From NCBI RefSeq assembly GCF_042477335.2, contig NC_091254.1, positions 99,721,001-99,785,000 of the forward strand: a stretch of DNA of 64,000 nucleotides, written 5' to 3'. Positions within the stretch are counted from its first letter, which is position 1. Every line of letters starts with the position of its first letter. The notes beneath the pieces are model-generated. The model worked only from the letters and a program-made list of their open reading frames with translations. It made no database searches and was not told the origin of the DNA. The position numbers and the translations under genes were made by a program. The DNA comes from Ovis canadensis. Taxonomy: Eukaryota > Chordata > Mammalia > Artiodactyla > Bovidae. This document shows, piece after piece, positions 23,496 through 34,336 of this stretch.

Positions 23496-24410
23496 CTCCC
23501 AGGACATCTCCGTGGCCACCTGTCGGAGGCCTTGGTGGCCTCCTCGGCCTGATAAACCGTCAGCTCTCCCGCCCTCTCTGGGCTGCAGGCGTCCTGAGCA
23601 GGAAACTACGCTCGGTCAACAGCGTGCCCGCCCCCGCAGTGTCTGGCGCTCAGCGAATACTGCTGGACTCGGCTTGCTAACTCCATTTCCCGTGGCATCT
23701 TACCAAGAGATGTGGGGTCCTACTCGCTTTTGTTTCTTGAAACTAGACCACATACCAGGCTATGTTTCTCTCTTTGCAAACCTGCCCGGCGAGCAGGCAG
23801 ATGGAGCCGCTGCCCTGAAACTGTAAACAGAGCCAGCCTGAAGGCGGTCCGAGGGCCCGTGGGAGGGTTCCACGTCACGGGGTCCTGGTACCGTGTTCAC
23901 CGGAAGTGCCTGCTCTGTCTCCCGAGCTGTGGGGACGTCAGGGAGGCTGCTGAAGCCCGTCCTTCAGCCGTACCCCGGGATCCATGCGCCATGCCCTGGG
24001 GGACACGGGCAGGTCGGGGCTGGTTCTCCGACCCGCATGGCTCCCTCGCCTCCAACCAGTAGTCGGGCGTGACAGCTCCACCCACGAGACTCACACCAGT
24101 GAGCACCGCGAAAGCTCAAGTGCTTTATGTCAACAGTCCTGTAACACATGGCCACAGGGTCAACGGGACATGGGAAACACACCACCCATCATGTTTGGAG
24201 ACGAGTGCCCGGTCGCCTGTGCTGCCTCTGGGAGCACTCGGCTCATCCAGGGCAAAGGTGTTTGCCTGCCGAGGTTCACACCGTCACGCTCCTGTCCTGT
24301 GACTGCCCCTGAACAGATGTGAGGTCTAGGAGGTGAACCGTCTTGGGGCGGTCTGTGAGCCGGCCCTCACGGCCACTGCGGCGGAGAGTGACGCCCTCCC
24401 GCTCACACCC

Positions 24411-24590
24411 CTGTGCGCACCCTCTCCTGGGCCGCCCGGAGCACCGTGCTCACACCCGGGGCTTGCTCACACCCTGTGCACACACTCTCCTGGGCCGCCC
24501 GGAGCACCGTGCTCACACCCAGGGCTTGCTCACACCCCTGTGCACACACTCTCCTGGGCCGCCCGGAGCACTGTGCTCACACCCGGGGCT
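24411..24590. repeat. ~64-bp tandem repeat, 3 copies
   Basis: Unit 'ctctcctgggccgcccggagcaccgtgctcacacccggggcttgctcacaccctgtgcacaca' occurs three times in intron 16. Confidence 0.92.
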
Positions 24591-24807
24591 GCACCGCAGC
24601 ATCTGCAGAAGCAGCTCCACTTCAGCCGTGAACAGCGTGGCCGAGCCCGGAGCAGGCGCTGGGGTGCGGAAACCGAGAGCTGCTGAAAGCCCTTTCCTCG
24701 AGGAGATTTCCTGGGGCACCTCTGCGGGCTTCATGCGAGAGGCCGGGCTGTTGCAGCCCTCCGCGGCAGCAGTTACTCCACAGGGACACTGACTGTTTAA
24801 TCAAAGA

Positions 24808-24940
24808 AAGTGTGAAAGTGAACGTGTTAGTCACTTGGTTGTGTGACCCCCCCCCCCCCCCCATGTACTGTAGCCCACCAAGCTCCTCTGTCCGTGGAAT
24901 TCTCCAGGCAAGAGTCCTGGAGTGGGTTGCCATTCCCTCT
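24808..24940 (-). mobile_element. Bov-tA SINE fragment (antisense) with C16 run
   Basis: gtgttagtcacttggttgtg tgac, then a run of C, then tactgtagcccaccaagctc ctctgtccgtgg...attctccaggcaagagtcct ggagtgggttgcc. Reverse Bov-tA; the usual 'tctttgcgaccccatgg' segment is replaced by a homopolymer C tract (24848-24863). Confidence 0.9.
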
Positions 24941-26281
24941 GTTAATTAAGGAAGTTGTTCTCTAAGCAGTGATTCCTCCCCGGCGTTGACACCGGCCACA
25001 CAGAGTGACGGCCTCCTGGGCAGGGCGGAGACCAGGGCCTCTTCGGCCCGGAGCTCAGCGACCCGCCCCGGAAGCCGCTGCAGCCACGGGCGCTGCCTGA
25101 CCCCAGTGCCTGCCCAGTCGGTCACAGCCGTGTGTGTGCACCACTCTGGAGGCGTCACCTCCCAGTCGTTTACAAGACCAGAGCAGCAGGGGCTAAAGCC
25201 GCTGCCCAGTGCCGTCTCTCCGGTCCTTACATGTTGCTGGACGCTCTCTGTCTGCTTGACCACAGCTTTAGGCTAAACGCATCTCACACTCCAGCGGGTA
25301 CAGAGGGAAGACAGGTCAGCACGGTGGGAAATCGCAGTCGTTCACAAGCCATTACCGTGAGTCCGCTGGGATTTTTTTAGGACAAAGAATTACTGTTCAA
25401 GACTGCATCGATACGCAGAGTTGGCTGCAGCACAGAACTTGTTCTGGGTCATGTGACGCATGAGCATTGCGTGGAAACCACAGCTGGCGCCCGCAAGGAT
25501 TCCGTGCCAGGCTGGCAGGCGCACGACCAGGAGTCCTGGGTCAAGGGCCGAGAGTGTGCAGGCTTCTCCTTAGCGTTCGAGATTTCTGTCTGAAGACAAA
25601 TGCGGAAGAGACCCAGGTCCCAGGGACAAGCCCCTCGGTGTTTACATGAGCAGAGCCGTGTGCTTTGCAGGCAAGAGATTCCTCGAAAAAGAGGAGCCCC
25701 GGTGCCAGCAGCCTGAGGGTCGGCGTGGAGGCCGTGTGCCCTTCATCCCGACCTGACTAAGGGAGAGCCTTCCACCTCGAGGGGGAGGAGCCTGCCCCCC
25801 AGCACTGACGTGTGAAGTGGGATAGCATCATAGATGCTTCTCGTAATTCTCGTGCACACAGAGGATGGTCCGATGGTCACGTCTGGTGCCCCAGCAGCTC
25901 ACTGCCCATTTGGGGTCGGCTGCGCCCTGGTGTCTTTACGCCCAACCCCCCAGCCCGGTCCTGTGGCGGTTCGTCCCTCACTCGAATCCTTGCCAGGGAG
26001 CTGGTGGAAGTGACGGGAGGAAGGCTGCCCGGAGCCAGTGTCCTTGTTCCCGATGTCCCTGGGACGCTGGGGTTGTTGGAATAAGATGAGGCTTTGCGGG
26101 GGCGGGAGTCCGTGGCTTCGCCGTTCTCCCGGCTTGACAGGTCAACGGGTCCGTCGACATTTCTGCAACAGCCTTGGCACTGGTGCCCCTGGTTTTGTTT
26201 TTGATAAAAGCATCGTTTGAAGGATATCTCTGTCTTCCCCATGGTGTGAGTCAATGAAAGTCTTCTCGCCTCGTTTTCTAG
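24941..26281 (+). other. ATP11A intron 16, 3' part: nothing recognised
   Basis: About 1.3 kb, mixed composition, no repeat consensus or RNA gene seen. Confidence 0.5.
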
Positions 26282-26385
26282 GAGAAATTTACCTGTTTTG
26301 CAAAGGAGCAGATTCTTCCATATTCCCCCGAGTGATAGAAGGCAAAGTGGACCAGATCCGATCCAGAGTGGAGCGCAACGCGGTG
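26282..26385 (+). CDS. ATP11A: ATP11A exon 17 (residues ~569-603, KGAD motif)
   Basis: 104 bp, acceptor ctcgttttctag, donor GTGAGA. Encodes (G)EIYLFCKGADSSIFPRVIEG... to ...RVERNAV. KGAD at about 576-579 carries the Lys that contacts ATP in the N-domain of P-type ATPases. Confidence 0.97.
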
Positions 26386-26759
26386 GTGAGACGCCGGGGA
26401 TTTGGGGGGGGGGGGTGTCCTCGTGCCTCTTCTCCCGTGGCGGGGGGGTGGGGGGCATGCTGGGCGGCAGGAGGGCGCACTGCGGGGGGCCCAGCCGCAT
26501 CCCCTCCAGTGGGGCGCCGCCCCCCTGCAGCCTTCCGTTGGCGTTTGGTGGCCGGAGGGGGTGCGCTGCGTCCAGAATGACAAGCGCAGTGTGATGCTGC
26601 TGGAGAGAGGAGACCTTCGTCCCGAGGACCGCTAGGGACTGGCGCTTTCTGTTGTGACCTCGCCTGTTCGGTTTCCTTCCACATGTCACCTGAAGCGAGT
26701 ACAGTCTGTTCTTAGGACGTCAGAGGTTTGTCTCAGGACCGTTGGTTGAACAAGGCTGT

Positions 26760-27687
26760 TCTCTCCCTGTTGGACGGCCTTGGCATTCTTGTGAAAAGTC
26801 ACGTGGCCACGTGTGCAAGCGTCCCCTTTTGGGCTCCCTGGCCTGCTCTGCTGGTCTCCGTCCGTCTGGATGCTAAGACCACACTGTTTTGGTTGTGTAT
26901 CTCTTTGCCGTGACTTTTGAAACCAGGAAACGGGAGTCCGTCTTTCAGCCTTGTTATTCTTTTACAGGATTGTTGGTTGGTCTGAGTCCCTTGGGATTCC
27001 AGGTGAATTTTCGGGTGTGTTTTCCCTTTCCCACAAAATGCCACTGGGCCCCTGATCAGGGTTGCACAGAGCCTGCAGTCCACGTGGACGGTGTTGCCGT
27101 CGTGGGAATACCGTCTTGGAATTCCACCTGCTCAGGTCTTCCGTGACTTCTCCCAGCAACGTTTTGCAGTTTTGGGTCTACGAGCCCTTCACCCACCCCC
27201 ATGGTAGCTCATTCTTAGGTATTTTATTCTTTTCGATGCTATTGTGAACGGAATTGTTTCCTCAGCTTCCTTCCTAGGTGGTTTTCTCTTTGGATAGTTA
27301 GTGTGTGGAATGTGCAGCTGGTTTTGGATGCTGACTTTGTATTCTGCACCTTTATGGAATTCGTCGGTTACTAGTTCAGTGTTTCTGTGTGTGAAATCCT
27401 TTGAGTTTCCTACATATAAAATCCTATCACCTGAGAACAGAGGTAACTTTATTTCCTTCTTTCCAACTTGGATGCCTTTTTTTCCTTGCCTGTTTGCTCT
27501 AGTTAAGACTGCCAATACCATGTTGAATAGAAGTGGGAAAGCAGTCATCCTTACCTTGTCCCTGACCTTAGGGGGAATAACTTTCACTCTTTCCCAACTG
27601 AGTATGATGCTGGCTGAGTTTCCGGGTGTGACTTTTATCTGGTTGAGGAAGCTCCTTCCCTGCTAGTTTATTGAGTGGTTTAATCAG
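26760..27687 (-). mobile_element. L1 LINE ORF2 fragment, antisense (first segment)
   Basis: The - strand carries a decayed L1 ORF2 reverse-transcriptase region: a reading frame at 27189-27587 contains FPLLFNMVLAVLTRANRQ and later EETIPFTIASKRIKYLRM, the standard end of the L1 RT domain. Its active-site region reads as SGDRI where functional copies have a catalytic Asp pair, so it is dead. It is interrupted at 27688 by a Bov-A2 element and resumes at 27852. Confidence 0.9.
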
Positions 27688-27851
27688 GAGAAGGGGGCGA
27701 CAGAGGATGAGATGTTTGGATGACATCGCCAGTCATCAATGGACATGAGTTTGGGCAAACTCGGGAGAGAGTGACGGACAGGGAAGCCTGGCGTGCTGCA
27801 GTCCATGGGGTCACAAAGAGCGGGACACGACTGAGTGACTGAAAAATAACA
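27688..27851 (+). mobile_element. Bov-A2/ART2A 3' fragment (sense), nested in L1
   Basis: gagaagggggcgacagaggatgagatg...catcgccagtcatcaatgga catgagtttgggcaaactcg ggaga...gggaagcctggcgtgctgca gtccatggggtcacaaagag ends at gactgagtgactgaaaaata ac. BovB-derived repeat on the + strand, splitting an older L1 copy. Confidence 0.92.
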
Positions 27852-28175
27852 GGAATCAGGCAGAGGGCTTGGGTTTCGTCAGATGCTGGGGTTTGGTTTT
27901 CTGCTTTTTGTTTTCGCGTCTGTTGAGCTCATCACATGCCTTCGTCCTCACTCCTCCATCTGTGTTGTCTATTATGCTGATTTTCGTGTGTTGAATCAGC
28001 CTTGCGTTCCGGGGATAAATCCCACTTGGTCGTGTGAAGAATCATTTGGACATGCTGTTGGATTCCGTTTACTGAAATTCTGTCGAAGACCTTTGCGTCT
28101 TTGTAAGAGATGGTGCCTAACTCTCTCTCCTCGTAATATGGTTGTCTGGCTTTGGGTTTCAGTGTTGTTTTATAA
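27852..28175 (-). mobile_element. L1 LINE ORF2 fragment, antisense (second segment)
   Basis: Continuation of the L1 in reverse: 'gtgttgaatcagccttgcgttccggggataaatcccacttggtcgtgtgaagaatca', 'catgctgttggattccgttt', 'aagacctttgcgtctttgta' match the complement of the ORF2 RT core. The remaining 28176-28440 may also be L1 but I cannot confirm it. Confidence 0.88.
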
Positions 28176-28658
28176 ACAGTGTCTAGGCTTTCAGCAGTAT
28201 CCGTGCTTAGCAGGAGGAGTAGAGAAGAGCATTTCCACCCCACGTTTCCATGTGGGGAAGTCCCATATCTGCTTAGGCAAACGAGGTTCTATTTATTTCT
28301 AAAGCTCCAGCTGACTGTTCACTCCAATTCTGCATTCTGGGACAACTCTGGATTGTCATCCTCTTATCTTTTATGACTGAAGTCTTGCCTTTCGGTGGCC
28401 CTGGTTTGCATTACGTGCTCCCATGCTTCCTAGTCTGATTGAACACTTCCCAGTCGATCGGTCGATCCTGACTGTGTGTATTCAGCGTGCGCGTGAGTAG
28501 TTCAGCTGCAGACGACTGGCGCTGTGGGTGGGGCTCTCCGGTTCCCCGGTGTGTCGCCTCAGCTGGAGAGCGGACGTTGGGAACGCTTCTGGGAGTGACC
28601 CTCGGGCTTCCGGGAGTGACCCTTGGGCTCACGGTCAGTGCTGCTGTGTGTCCGGCAG

Positions 28659-28840
28659 GAGGGGCTCCGGACCTTGTGCGTGGCCTACAAGAGGCTCGTC
28701 CCGGAAGAGTACGAAGGCATCTGCAAGCTGCTGCAAGCCGCCAAGGTGGCGCTTCAGGACCGAGATAAGAAGTTAGCAGAAGTCTACGAGCAGATAGAGA
28801 CAGATCTGGTCCTGCTGGGCGCTACGGCCGTGGAGGACCG
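28659..28840 (+). CDS. ATP11A: ATP11A exon 18 (residues ~604-664)
   Basis: 182 bp, starts phase 0, ends after CG of Arg664 (donor GTAAAG), acceptor gtgtccggcag. Encodes EGLRTLCVAYKRLVPEEYEG... to ...LLGATAVED(R). EGLRTL and LLGATA(V/I)ED are hallmarks of P4-ATPases linking the N- and P-domains. Confidence 0.97.
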
Positions 28841-29514
28841 GTAAAGACGCCCCGCGCTTGTTCTCAGACACCGTGAGCGTGCGAAGGGCGAGAGGGAGCT
28901 GCCAGGGCCGGAGATGGGGGCACCGTCAGGCTGGGCAGGCTCTCCAGTTGCCCTGGGTGACAGCGCGCAGGGGTCAGGCCTGGGTGATGCCTGACTTTCC
29001 ACCAGTAAGAGGCCTGTAAGTCACATTTTTCCAGAAGAAACCAGGAATGCCAGCATTTCCACACCTAGTTATGAACAGTCAAGATACGGGGCTGTTTTTC
29101 AGTTCTTCTTTAGATTGGAATCAATAACTAATTCTCTTCCTAAATGAGTCCCTAGCTCTTTCCAAATTCAAGTGTAAACATTTTAGACCTTAACAGTTTT
29201 TGTCATGAGTCAGTGAAGAAATTTAAAATAATTAAGTAGAAGATTGCAAAAACTCACCATAATAGCTGCTCAGATTACCAGCTACAGATTTTCAAGATTC
29301 TGCATAGGAAGGACTGACTTGTCCCAGCTCTGCACGGGGGACAGGAAAGACCCCTCTGTCCACTGTTGTCTGAAGAGCACAGTGAAAGGGACAGATTATA
29401 GTTTATTTTGAAGAAAAGAAAAAAAACCCTGCAACTTAAAGGCATGGGACAGAGACTTCAGGAGGTTACTGAGCTTCTGTTTCCTATCAAGTTTGAAAGT
29501 GTTTGTTTAATACT
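28841..29514 (+). other. ATP11A intron 18, 5' part: nothing recognised
   Basis: GC-rich start, then AT-rich (29080-29510). No repeat consensus recognised. Confidence 0.5.
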
Positions 29515-29882
29515 TACTTACTTCTGTTGTGCCGGGTCCTCGTGGCTGCGCGCGAGGGCCTCCTCTGGCTGCAGTGAGTGGGGGCTGCCCTCTCTTTGCG
29601 GTGTGTGGTTCTTTTTTTATTTTTTTACTTTACAATACTGTATTGGTTTTGCCCTACATTGACATGAATCCGCCATGAATCCGGGCTTCTCTCGTCGCAG
29701 GGCCCGGGCTCTGCACGCAGGGCCTTCAGTGGCCGCAGCTCCTGGGCTCCAGGGCACAGCCTTGGCCGTGGCGCACGGCTTCAGTTGCGGCACGGCATGT
29801 GGCATCTTCCAGACTAGGGATTCAGCTGGTGGCCCCTGCGTTGCCAGGCGGATTCTTAACCCCTGGACCACCAGGGAAGCCC
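29515..29882 (-). mobile_element. CHR-type SINE (antisense) split by an L1 piece
   Basis: Two halves of a CHR-1/SINE2-type element in reverse: 29515-29609 (cctcgtggctgcgcgcgagg...tttgcggtgtgtgg) and 29683-29882 (gggcttctctcgtcgcaggg...cggcatgtggcatcttcc...ggcggattcttaacccctgg accaccagggaagcccc). Between them (about 29610-29682) lies ttactttacaatactgtatt ggttttgccctacattgaca tgaatccgccatg, a common L1 tail segment in reverse. Confidence 0.8.
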
Positions 29883-31156
29883 CTCAGTTTAAAAGTCTTG
29901 GAGGTCTCTACTGGTCCAGGATTTAGATCCTGGTCTCAAAAACCTCGGTTTTCCCTGGGGGTCGGCATTCCCTGGGTCCTCGGTCTCAGCAGACAGTTAG
30001 CCGACAGGCTGGTTTTGCTCTTAAGTCCTGACCCCTCTGCTCCTGGAAGCACGTCTCACTCAGCACAGAGCAGCTGCGGTCACGGACGGCTTGGTGACGG
30101 GTTGTGTGTGAGGATGAGGAGGGTGTTCGGGAGGGGGCTGCTTGTCTGGGGAGGGGGGACTGGTCTTTGGAGGAAGTAGGAGGGAGGGGGAGGCTCTCAG
30201 GGGCGGAGGGACCCTTGCCAGCCGAGGGCCTCTCAAGGGCTGTGGGAGCTGTTGGCCTCGGTGGGGAGCTGGGACCTCAGGACGTTGAGGGCGGACCCCC
30301 GGGATGTAGGAGGGGGTGGCTTTGACCCCAAGTTATTTCTTTAAAATCTCTAGCCAGCACCTTTATAGATCCCTTTGGACCTCATTTACTTTTTCCTAAA
30401 ACAATGATGAAATCACAGATGTTTTTTCTGTGTCTAGAACAGTAGGAAGTTTCCACCGGGTTCTACCCAGATCATCCCAGTTAGAATCCTTTCCTTTCCT
30501 CCTCTTGGCGCTGGACAGAAGCATGAGATACCCCTGAGACACGCCTGTCAGCAGCCAGGCCTGCCGTCCCCACCTCCAGCCCTGCCATGAGGCAGGCATG
30601 GCTGCGATGTCAGACTGCCGTGGACGGCAGGACAGCCTGACCAAGGCCAAGAGGGCGTTCATCCTCATACGTGTGGTGTGAGCTCTGCAGGCTTTGCGTT
30701 CTCCACGTGTAGAACAGGGTCATCACACGCTCCTCCTCCCGGGAGGTTTCGGCAAAGGCGGGACGTCTCAGGCAAGTGCTTCCTGCAGCGCCTGGCACTG
30801 AGGGAGCCTGTGACGCCAGTCCGCCAGTCCCAGGGCCCGGCCGGCATCCTCCCGCTTCACGTTCTTTAGGGGACCCTGGGCTCCAGTTGGACAGCAGGCA
30901 AAATCAGGACATTTTACGCGCAGAGAAAAGGGGGCGCACGTTCCCTCTTCGCCAGGCCCCGTTCTCCCTGGTTCTGACTGTTCCTGGTTGGTGCTTGTGA
31001 GGGGCCTCCTTATAATTGCCCCAGATCTTCTCTGAGCAGAAAGTCCTGCCAGACAGAAAAGTGTGTGCTCAGCAAATGCCATGTTGCTCCTTAGTATTCG
31101 GCCCTGTGGATTATCTGGGATCAGAAAGCGCTTTGTTGTAAAAAGCTAATGCAAAA

Positions 31157-31370
31157 AGTGGAAGTCAAAGTGTTAGTCGCTCAGTCATGTCCAATTCTTT
31201 GCGACCCCGTGGACTGTAGCCCGCCAGGCTCCTCTGTCCGTGGGCTTCTCCAGGCAAGACTCCCTGAGTGGGTAGCCATTTCCTTCTCCAGGGCACCTTC
31301 CTGACCCAGGGGTTGAGCCTGGGGTGCTGCAGTTAGATTCTTTACCATCTGAGCCACCTGGGAATAGCCC
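31157..31370 (-). mobile_element. Bov-tA SINE, nearly full length (antisense)
   Basis: agtcgctcagtcatgtccaa ttctttgcgaccccgtggac tgtagcccgccaggctcc...ttccttctccagggcacctt cctgaccc...gattctttaccatctgagcc acctggg. Reverse Bov-tA ending about 150 bp before exon 19. Confidence 0.93.
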
Positions 31371-31524
31371 CAGGTCCTTCACAGTGAATCACAGGTCAGC
31401 ACCAGGGAGCTTTTTAACTTTGGGGTGAAAATCAGACAGGGCAGCAGACCCCAAGTCCTTGGACTTCTCCAGCTTGGTTCGCGGGTCCGTGCTGATGACG
31501 GTGTGTCGTGCCCCCCGCCCCCAG

Positions 31525-31776
31525 GCTGCAGGAGAAGGCGGCCGACACCATCGAGGCGCTGCAGAAGGCGGGCATCAAGGTGTGGGTGCTCACAGGCGAC
31601 AAGATGGAGACGGCGGCCGCCACCTGCTACGCCTGCAAGCTCTTCCGCAGGAACACGCAGCTGCTCGAGGTCACCACCAAGCGGCTGGAGGAGCACAGCC
31701 TGCACGACGTGCTCTTCGAGCTGAGCAAGACAGTGCTGCGCTGCAGCGCCAGCCTCACCCGGGACAACTTCTCCGG
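31525..31776 (+). CDS. ATP11A: ATP11A exon 19 (residues ~664-748, TGDK motif)
   Basis: 252 bp, the longest coding exon in the window; acceptor cgcccccag, ends after GG of Gly748 with donor GTAGGC. Encodes (R)[30 protein letters not shown]... to ...RDNFS(G). TGDK at about 687-690 is part of the P-domain catalytic core (hinge and Mg-ATP contacts). Confidence 0.97.
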
Positions 31777-32861
31777 GTAGGCGGGCGTCCGGGGCGCTCG
31801 CAGGGGCGGGGCGGCCTCCACAGGCAGGGCGGTGGCCGGCACTCCCTTGTGTGGACACAGGTCTGGCCTCTGGCCCCTGGCAGCGTCCCGTGGTCAGGAT
31901 CCTGACCAGAGCCTTGTCTTCTCAGCAACTGTGATGTGTCTTTGCGTCGAGGGTGTATGTGTGCGCGCGCCCATGCTCACTTGCAGACTGCTGATAGAGG
32001 ATACACGGAGGCTTGATTCATTGACTTATACACTATCGTGTGTGAGGCGATGCCCACCTATTTCTGCTCCACCCGGGGGCCACGCTGTGGATTCCTCGGG
32101 GCCTCTGCCAGAGTTGGGGTGGGGGGACAATGACACATGGTCGTTTGTCAAGTAAGACAAAACAGTCCACAAGAGTTGTTTTCCCCAAGAATGCTCACCA
32201 ATTCATGCACATTCTACCAACATTCTCCCTGCTGGCCTTCGATGCGCGACCTGAGATAAGACTCTCTTTGAACTTAAATTTTCATTAACTTAGCAGAAGC
32301 AAATGGGGCTCTCTAATCATACACGAATTTAAAATTATTCATTCATAAATAGTACAAAGCTATTTCCCGTTACCTGGTCTGCAGAATTCCTTTTGGGGCT
32401 TAGAGATGTTCCTTTTCATTTTGAAACCCAGCAAAGAGAAGTATCATGACTGCGTTCTTCCCAAGACAGGCAGAGTAGCAAGGAGTTCCCAGCTGTGGCC
32501 ATCAGGACTGTGGGGCTGAGGTGGCTGGGGGTCGGGAGAAAAGGACGATCTGTCCGGATGGCAGGATAGACGCTCTCCCGCTGTTGTACCGCGACCTGCC
32601 CAAGAATCCAGAGTTGTAGCTGTTGTTTGCTTTGCCCTAGTGAAGTGAGAACATTAAGTTCACATACAGTTTTAAAATGTAGTCAAAGGTCTTGCAGCCC
32701 CAAGTCTAGACTGCCTTATTATTGACAAAAGAAGAAAACCCACTTTCTTCATCCTTGTTCCTGAATTTGTAGCATGGATAGGTATCCCCTAGAGTAGCTA
32801 GTCTCCTCAAATCTCTGGACTTGGTTACTGAGAGACGTCTCTGGTTTCTGTGGCCTGACAG
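31777..32861 (+). other. ATP11A intron 19: nothing recognised
   Basis: About 1.1 kb; AT-rich from 32150 to 32820. No recognisable transposon consensus. The branch/pyrimidine region before exon 20 is weak (tggcctgacag). Confidence 0.5.
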
Positions 32862-33036
32862 ACTTTCGGCCGACATGCAGGACTACGGCTTAATCATCGA
32901 CGGAGCCGCGCTGTCCTTGATCATGAAGCCTCGGGAGGACGGGAGCTCCAGCAACTACCGCGAGCTCTTCCTGGACATCTGCCGGAACTGCAGCGCTGTG
33001 CTTTGCTGCCGCATGGCCCCGCTGCAGAAGGCCCAG
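32862..33036 (+). CDS. ATP11A: ATP11A exon 20 (residues ~748-806)
   Basis: 175 bp, acceptor gtggcctgacag, ends phase 0 with donor GTGTGC. Encodes (G)[20 protein letters not shown]... to ...[16 protein letters not shown] and CCR.(A/S)P.QKA are conserved P-domain blocks. The donor context is repeated 32 bp downstream in a tandem duplication. Confidence 0.97.
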
Positions 33037-33115
33037 GTGTGCTGGGGGCGGGGCTGCAGGAGGCCCAGGTGTGCTGGGGGCGGGGCTGCAGGAGGTGTGC
33101 CGGGGGCGGGGCTTC
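33029..33115. repeat. 32-bp tandem duplication across exon 20 donor
   Basis: The segment aggcccaggtgtgctggggg cggggctgcagg begins at 33029 (exon end) and again at 33061, followed by a partial third copy ggtgtgccgggggcggggct. Each of the first two carries CCCAG|GTGTGC. Confidence 0.95.
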
Positions 33116-33839
33116 AGCCTTGTGTAGTGATGTCCGGAATGGAACAAAGGGTGCTGTTTTGTCTTCACATGTTACCTTTTGGGTTAAGTGACTTCTCAAT
33201 CTTATACCAGCCAGTGTCTCAGTCTTGAATCAGGAAGACAAGCCGTAGCCCCTCATCTTTTCTGTCTTGCATCATGGAACATTGTACTTACGCACATAAA
33301 TAGGAAAAAAAAGACTGTAAAGAAACAGACTAAGAATTTGGAAATTATTCATTTCATTGAGCTATCAGATTTGGTTTTGCACACATGACAAATTTGAAAA
33401 TTGAAAGAACAGTTTATTTTCAAAAATAGATGCTTGATACAAGGCAACTTGGCATAGCACCATCCTCTAACGGAGTGCAGTGCTCACACACTGCCCCTGC
33501 CCGAATTTAAGTCTGCCTGCCCCACATCTGAGTGAGTGGGGCAGCCCCTGAAAATGGCTCCGTGGGTTTCTTGGCTCTGTCCTCAGCCTCCCCCTCAGCC
33601 TTCTCCTTTCATCTTCCTGCATTCATTTCTTAGCTGCTTAAGTATGTTTCACTTTTGACGTGAAAAAGACTTTATCCTGTATGGATAAAATGTACTGAAT
33701 ATAATAATTCACTTTAAGCACTTAATTGTTTCATCTTCCTTGACTAACTTTGGCATCTTTGTCCTTTCTGCCTAGTTAGTGGTTGACCTTTGCAAAAATA
33801 AAAGAGAGACAAGAAAGTCTGCGTTCACTTCTTTTCCAG

Positions 33840-33942
33840 ATCGTTAAGTTAATCAAGTTTTCGAAAGAGCACCCGATCACCTTGGCGATTGGCGACGGCG
33901 CGAATGACGTCAGCATGATCCTGGAGGCCCACGTGGGCATCG
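33840..33942 (+). CDS. ATP11A: ATP11A exon 21 (residues ~807-841, GDGAND motif)
   Basis: 103 bp, acceptor cacttcttttccag, donor GTGAGC after the first base of Gly841. Encodes [34 protein letters not shown](G). GDGAND at about 824-829 is the Mg-binding P-domain motif found in all P-type ATPases. Confidence 0.97.
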
Positions 33943-34190
33943 GTGAGCCCCTGGGCTCTGCCCCCTGCCTCTCACAGTGGCCAGGGTTTGTCCCTCAGCT
34001 GGACCAGCGGGGACACAGACAAGGCAGGACCGCAGGGTTCAGACACACGCTTAAGGCACACCTGTGATGCAGAGCGCTCGGGGCTGGAAGCCCGCAGCAA
34101 CGGCTCAGTCTAGCCCTGCTTTGCCCATCCCGTGTCCACCTGCCAGAGGCAGAGGAGGGCTGATGCAGCGCATGCGCTCCCTTCTTGCAG

Positions 34191-34336
34191 GCGTCATTGG
34201 GAAGGAAGGTCGTCAGGCTGCAAGGAACAGCGACTACGCGATACCCAAGTTTAAGCATTTAAAGAAGATGCTGCTTGTTCACGGGCATTTCTATTATATT
34301 AGGATATCCGAGCTTGTGCAATACTTCTTTTATAAG
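34191..34336 (+). CDS. ATP11A: ATP11A exon 22 (residues ~841-889)
   Basis: 146 bp, acceptor cccttcttgcag, ends phase 0 with donor GTAGGA. Encodes (G)[54 protein letters not shown]..(S/N)SDYAI and the H(G)...Y.R motif precede membrane segment 5. Confidence 0.97.

Noticed and set aside
22814..23826. Several + strand frames rich in SGLDSP/LVWTL repeats.
   Set aside because: Derived from the TCTGGACTCT minisatellite.
25877..26689. 270-codon - strand frame overlapping exon 17.
   Set aside because: Shadow of GC-rich sequence antisense to a real exon; no recognisable domain.
27189..27587. Reverse-transcriptase-like - strand frame as a possible gene.
   Set aside because: It is a decayed L1 ORF2 with a broken active site and is split by another repeat.
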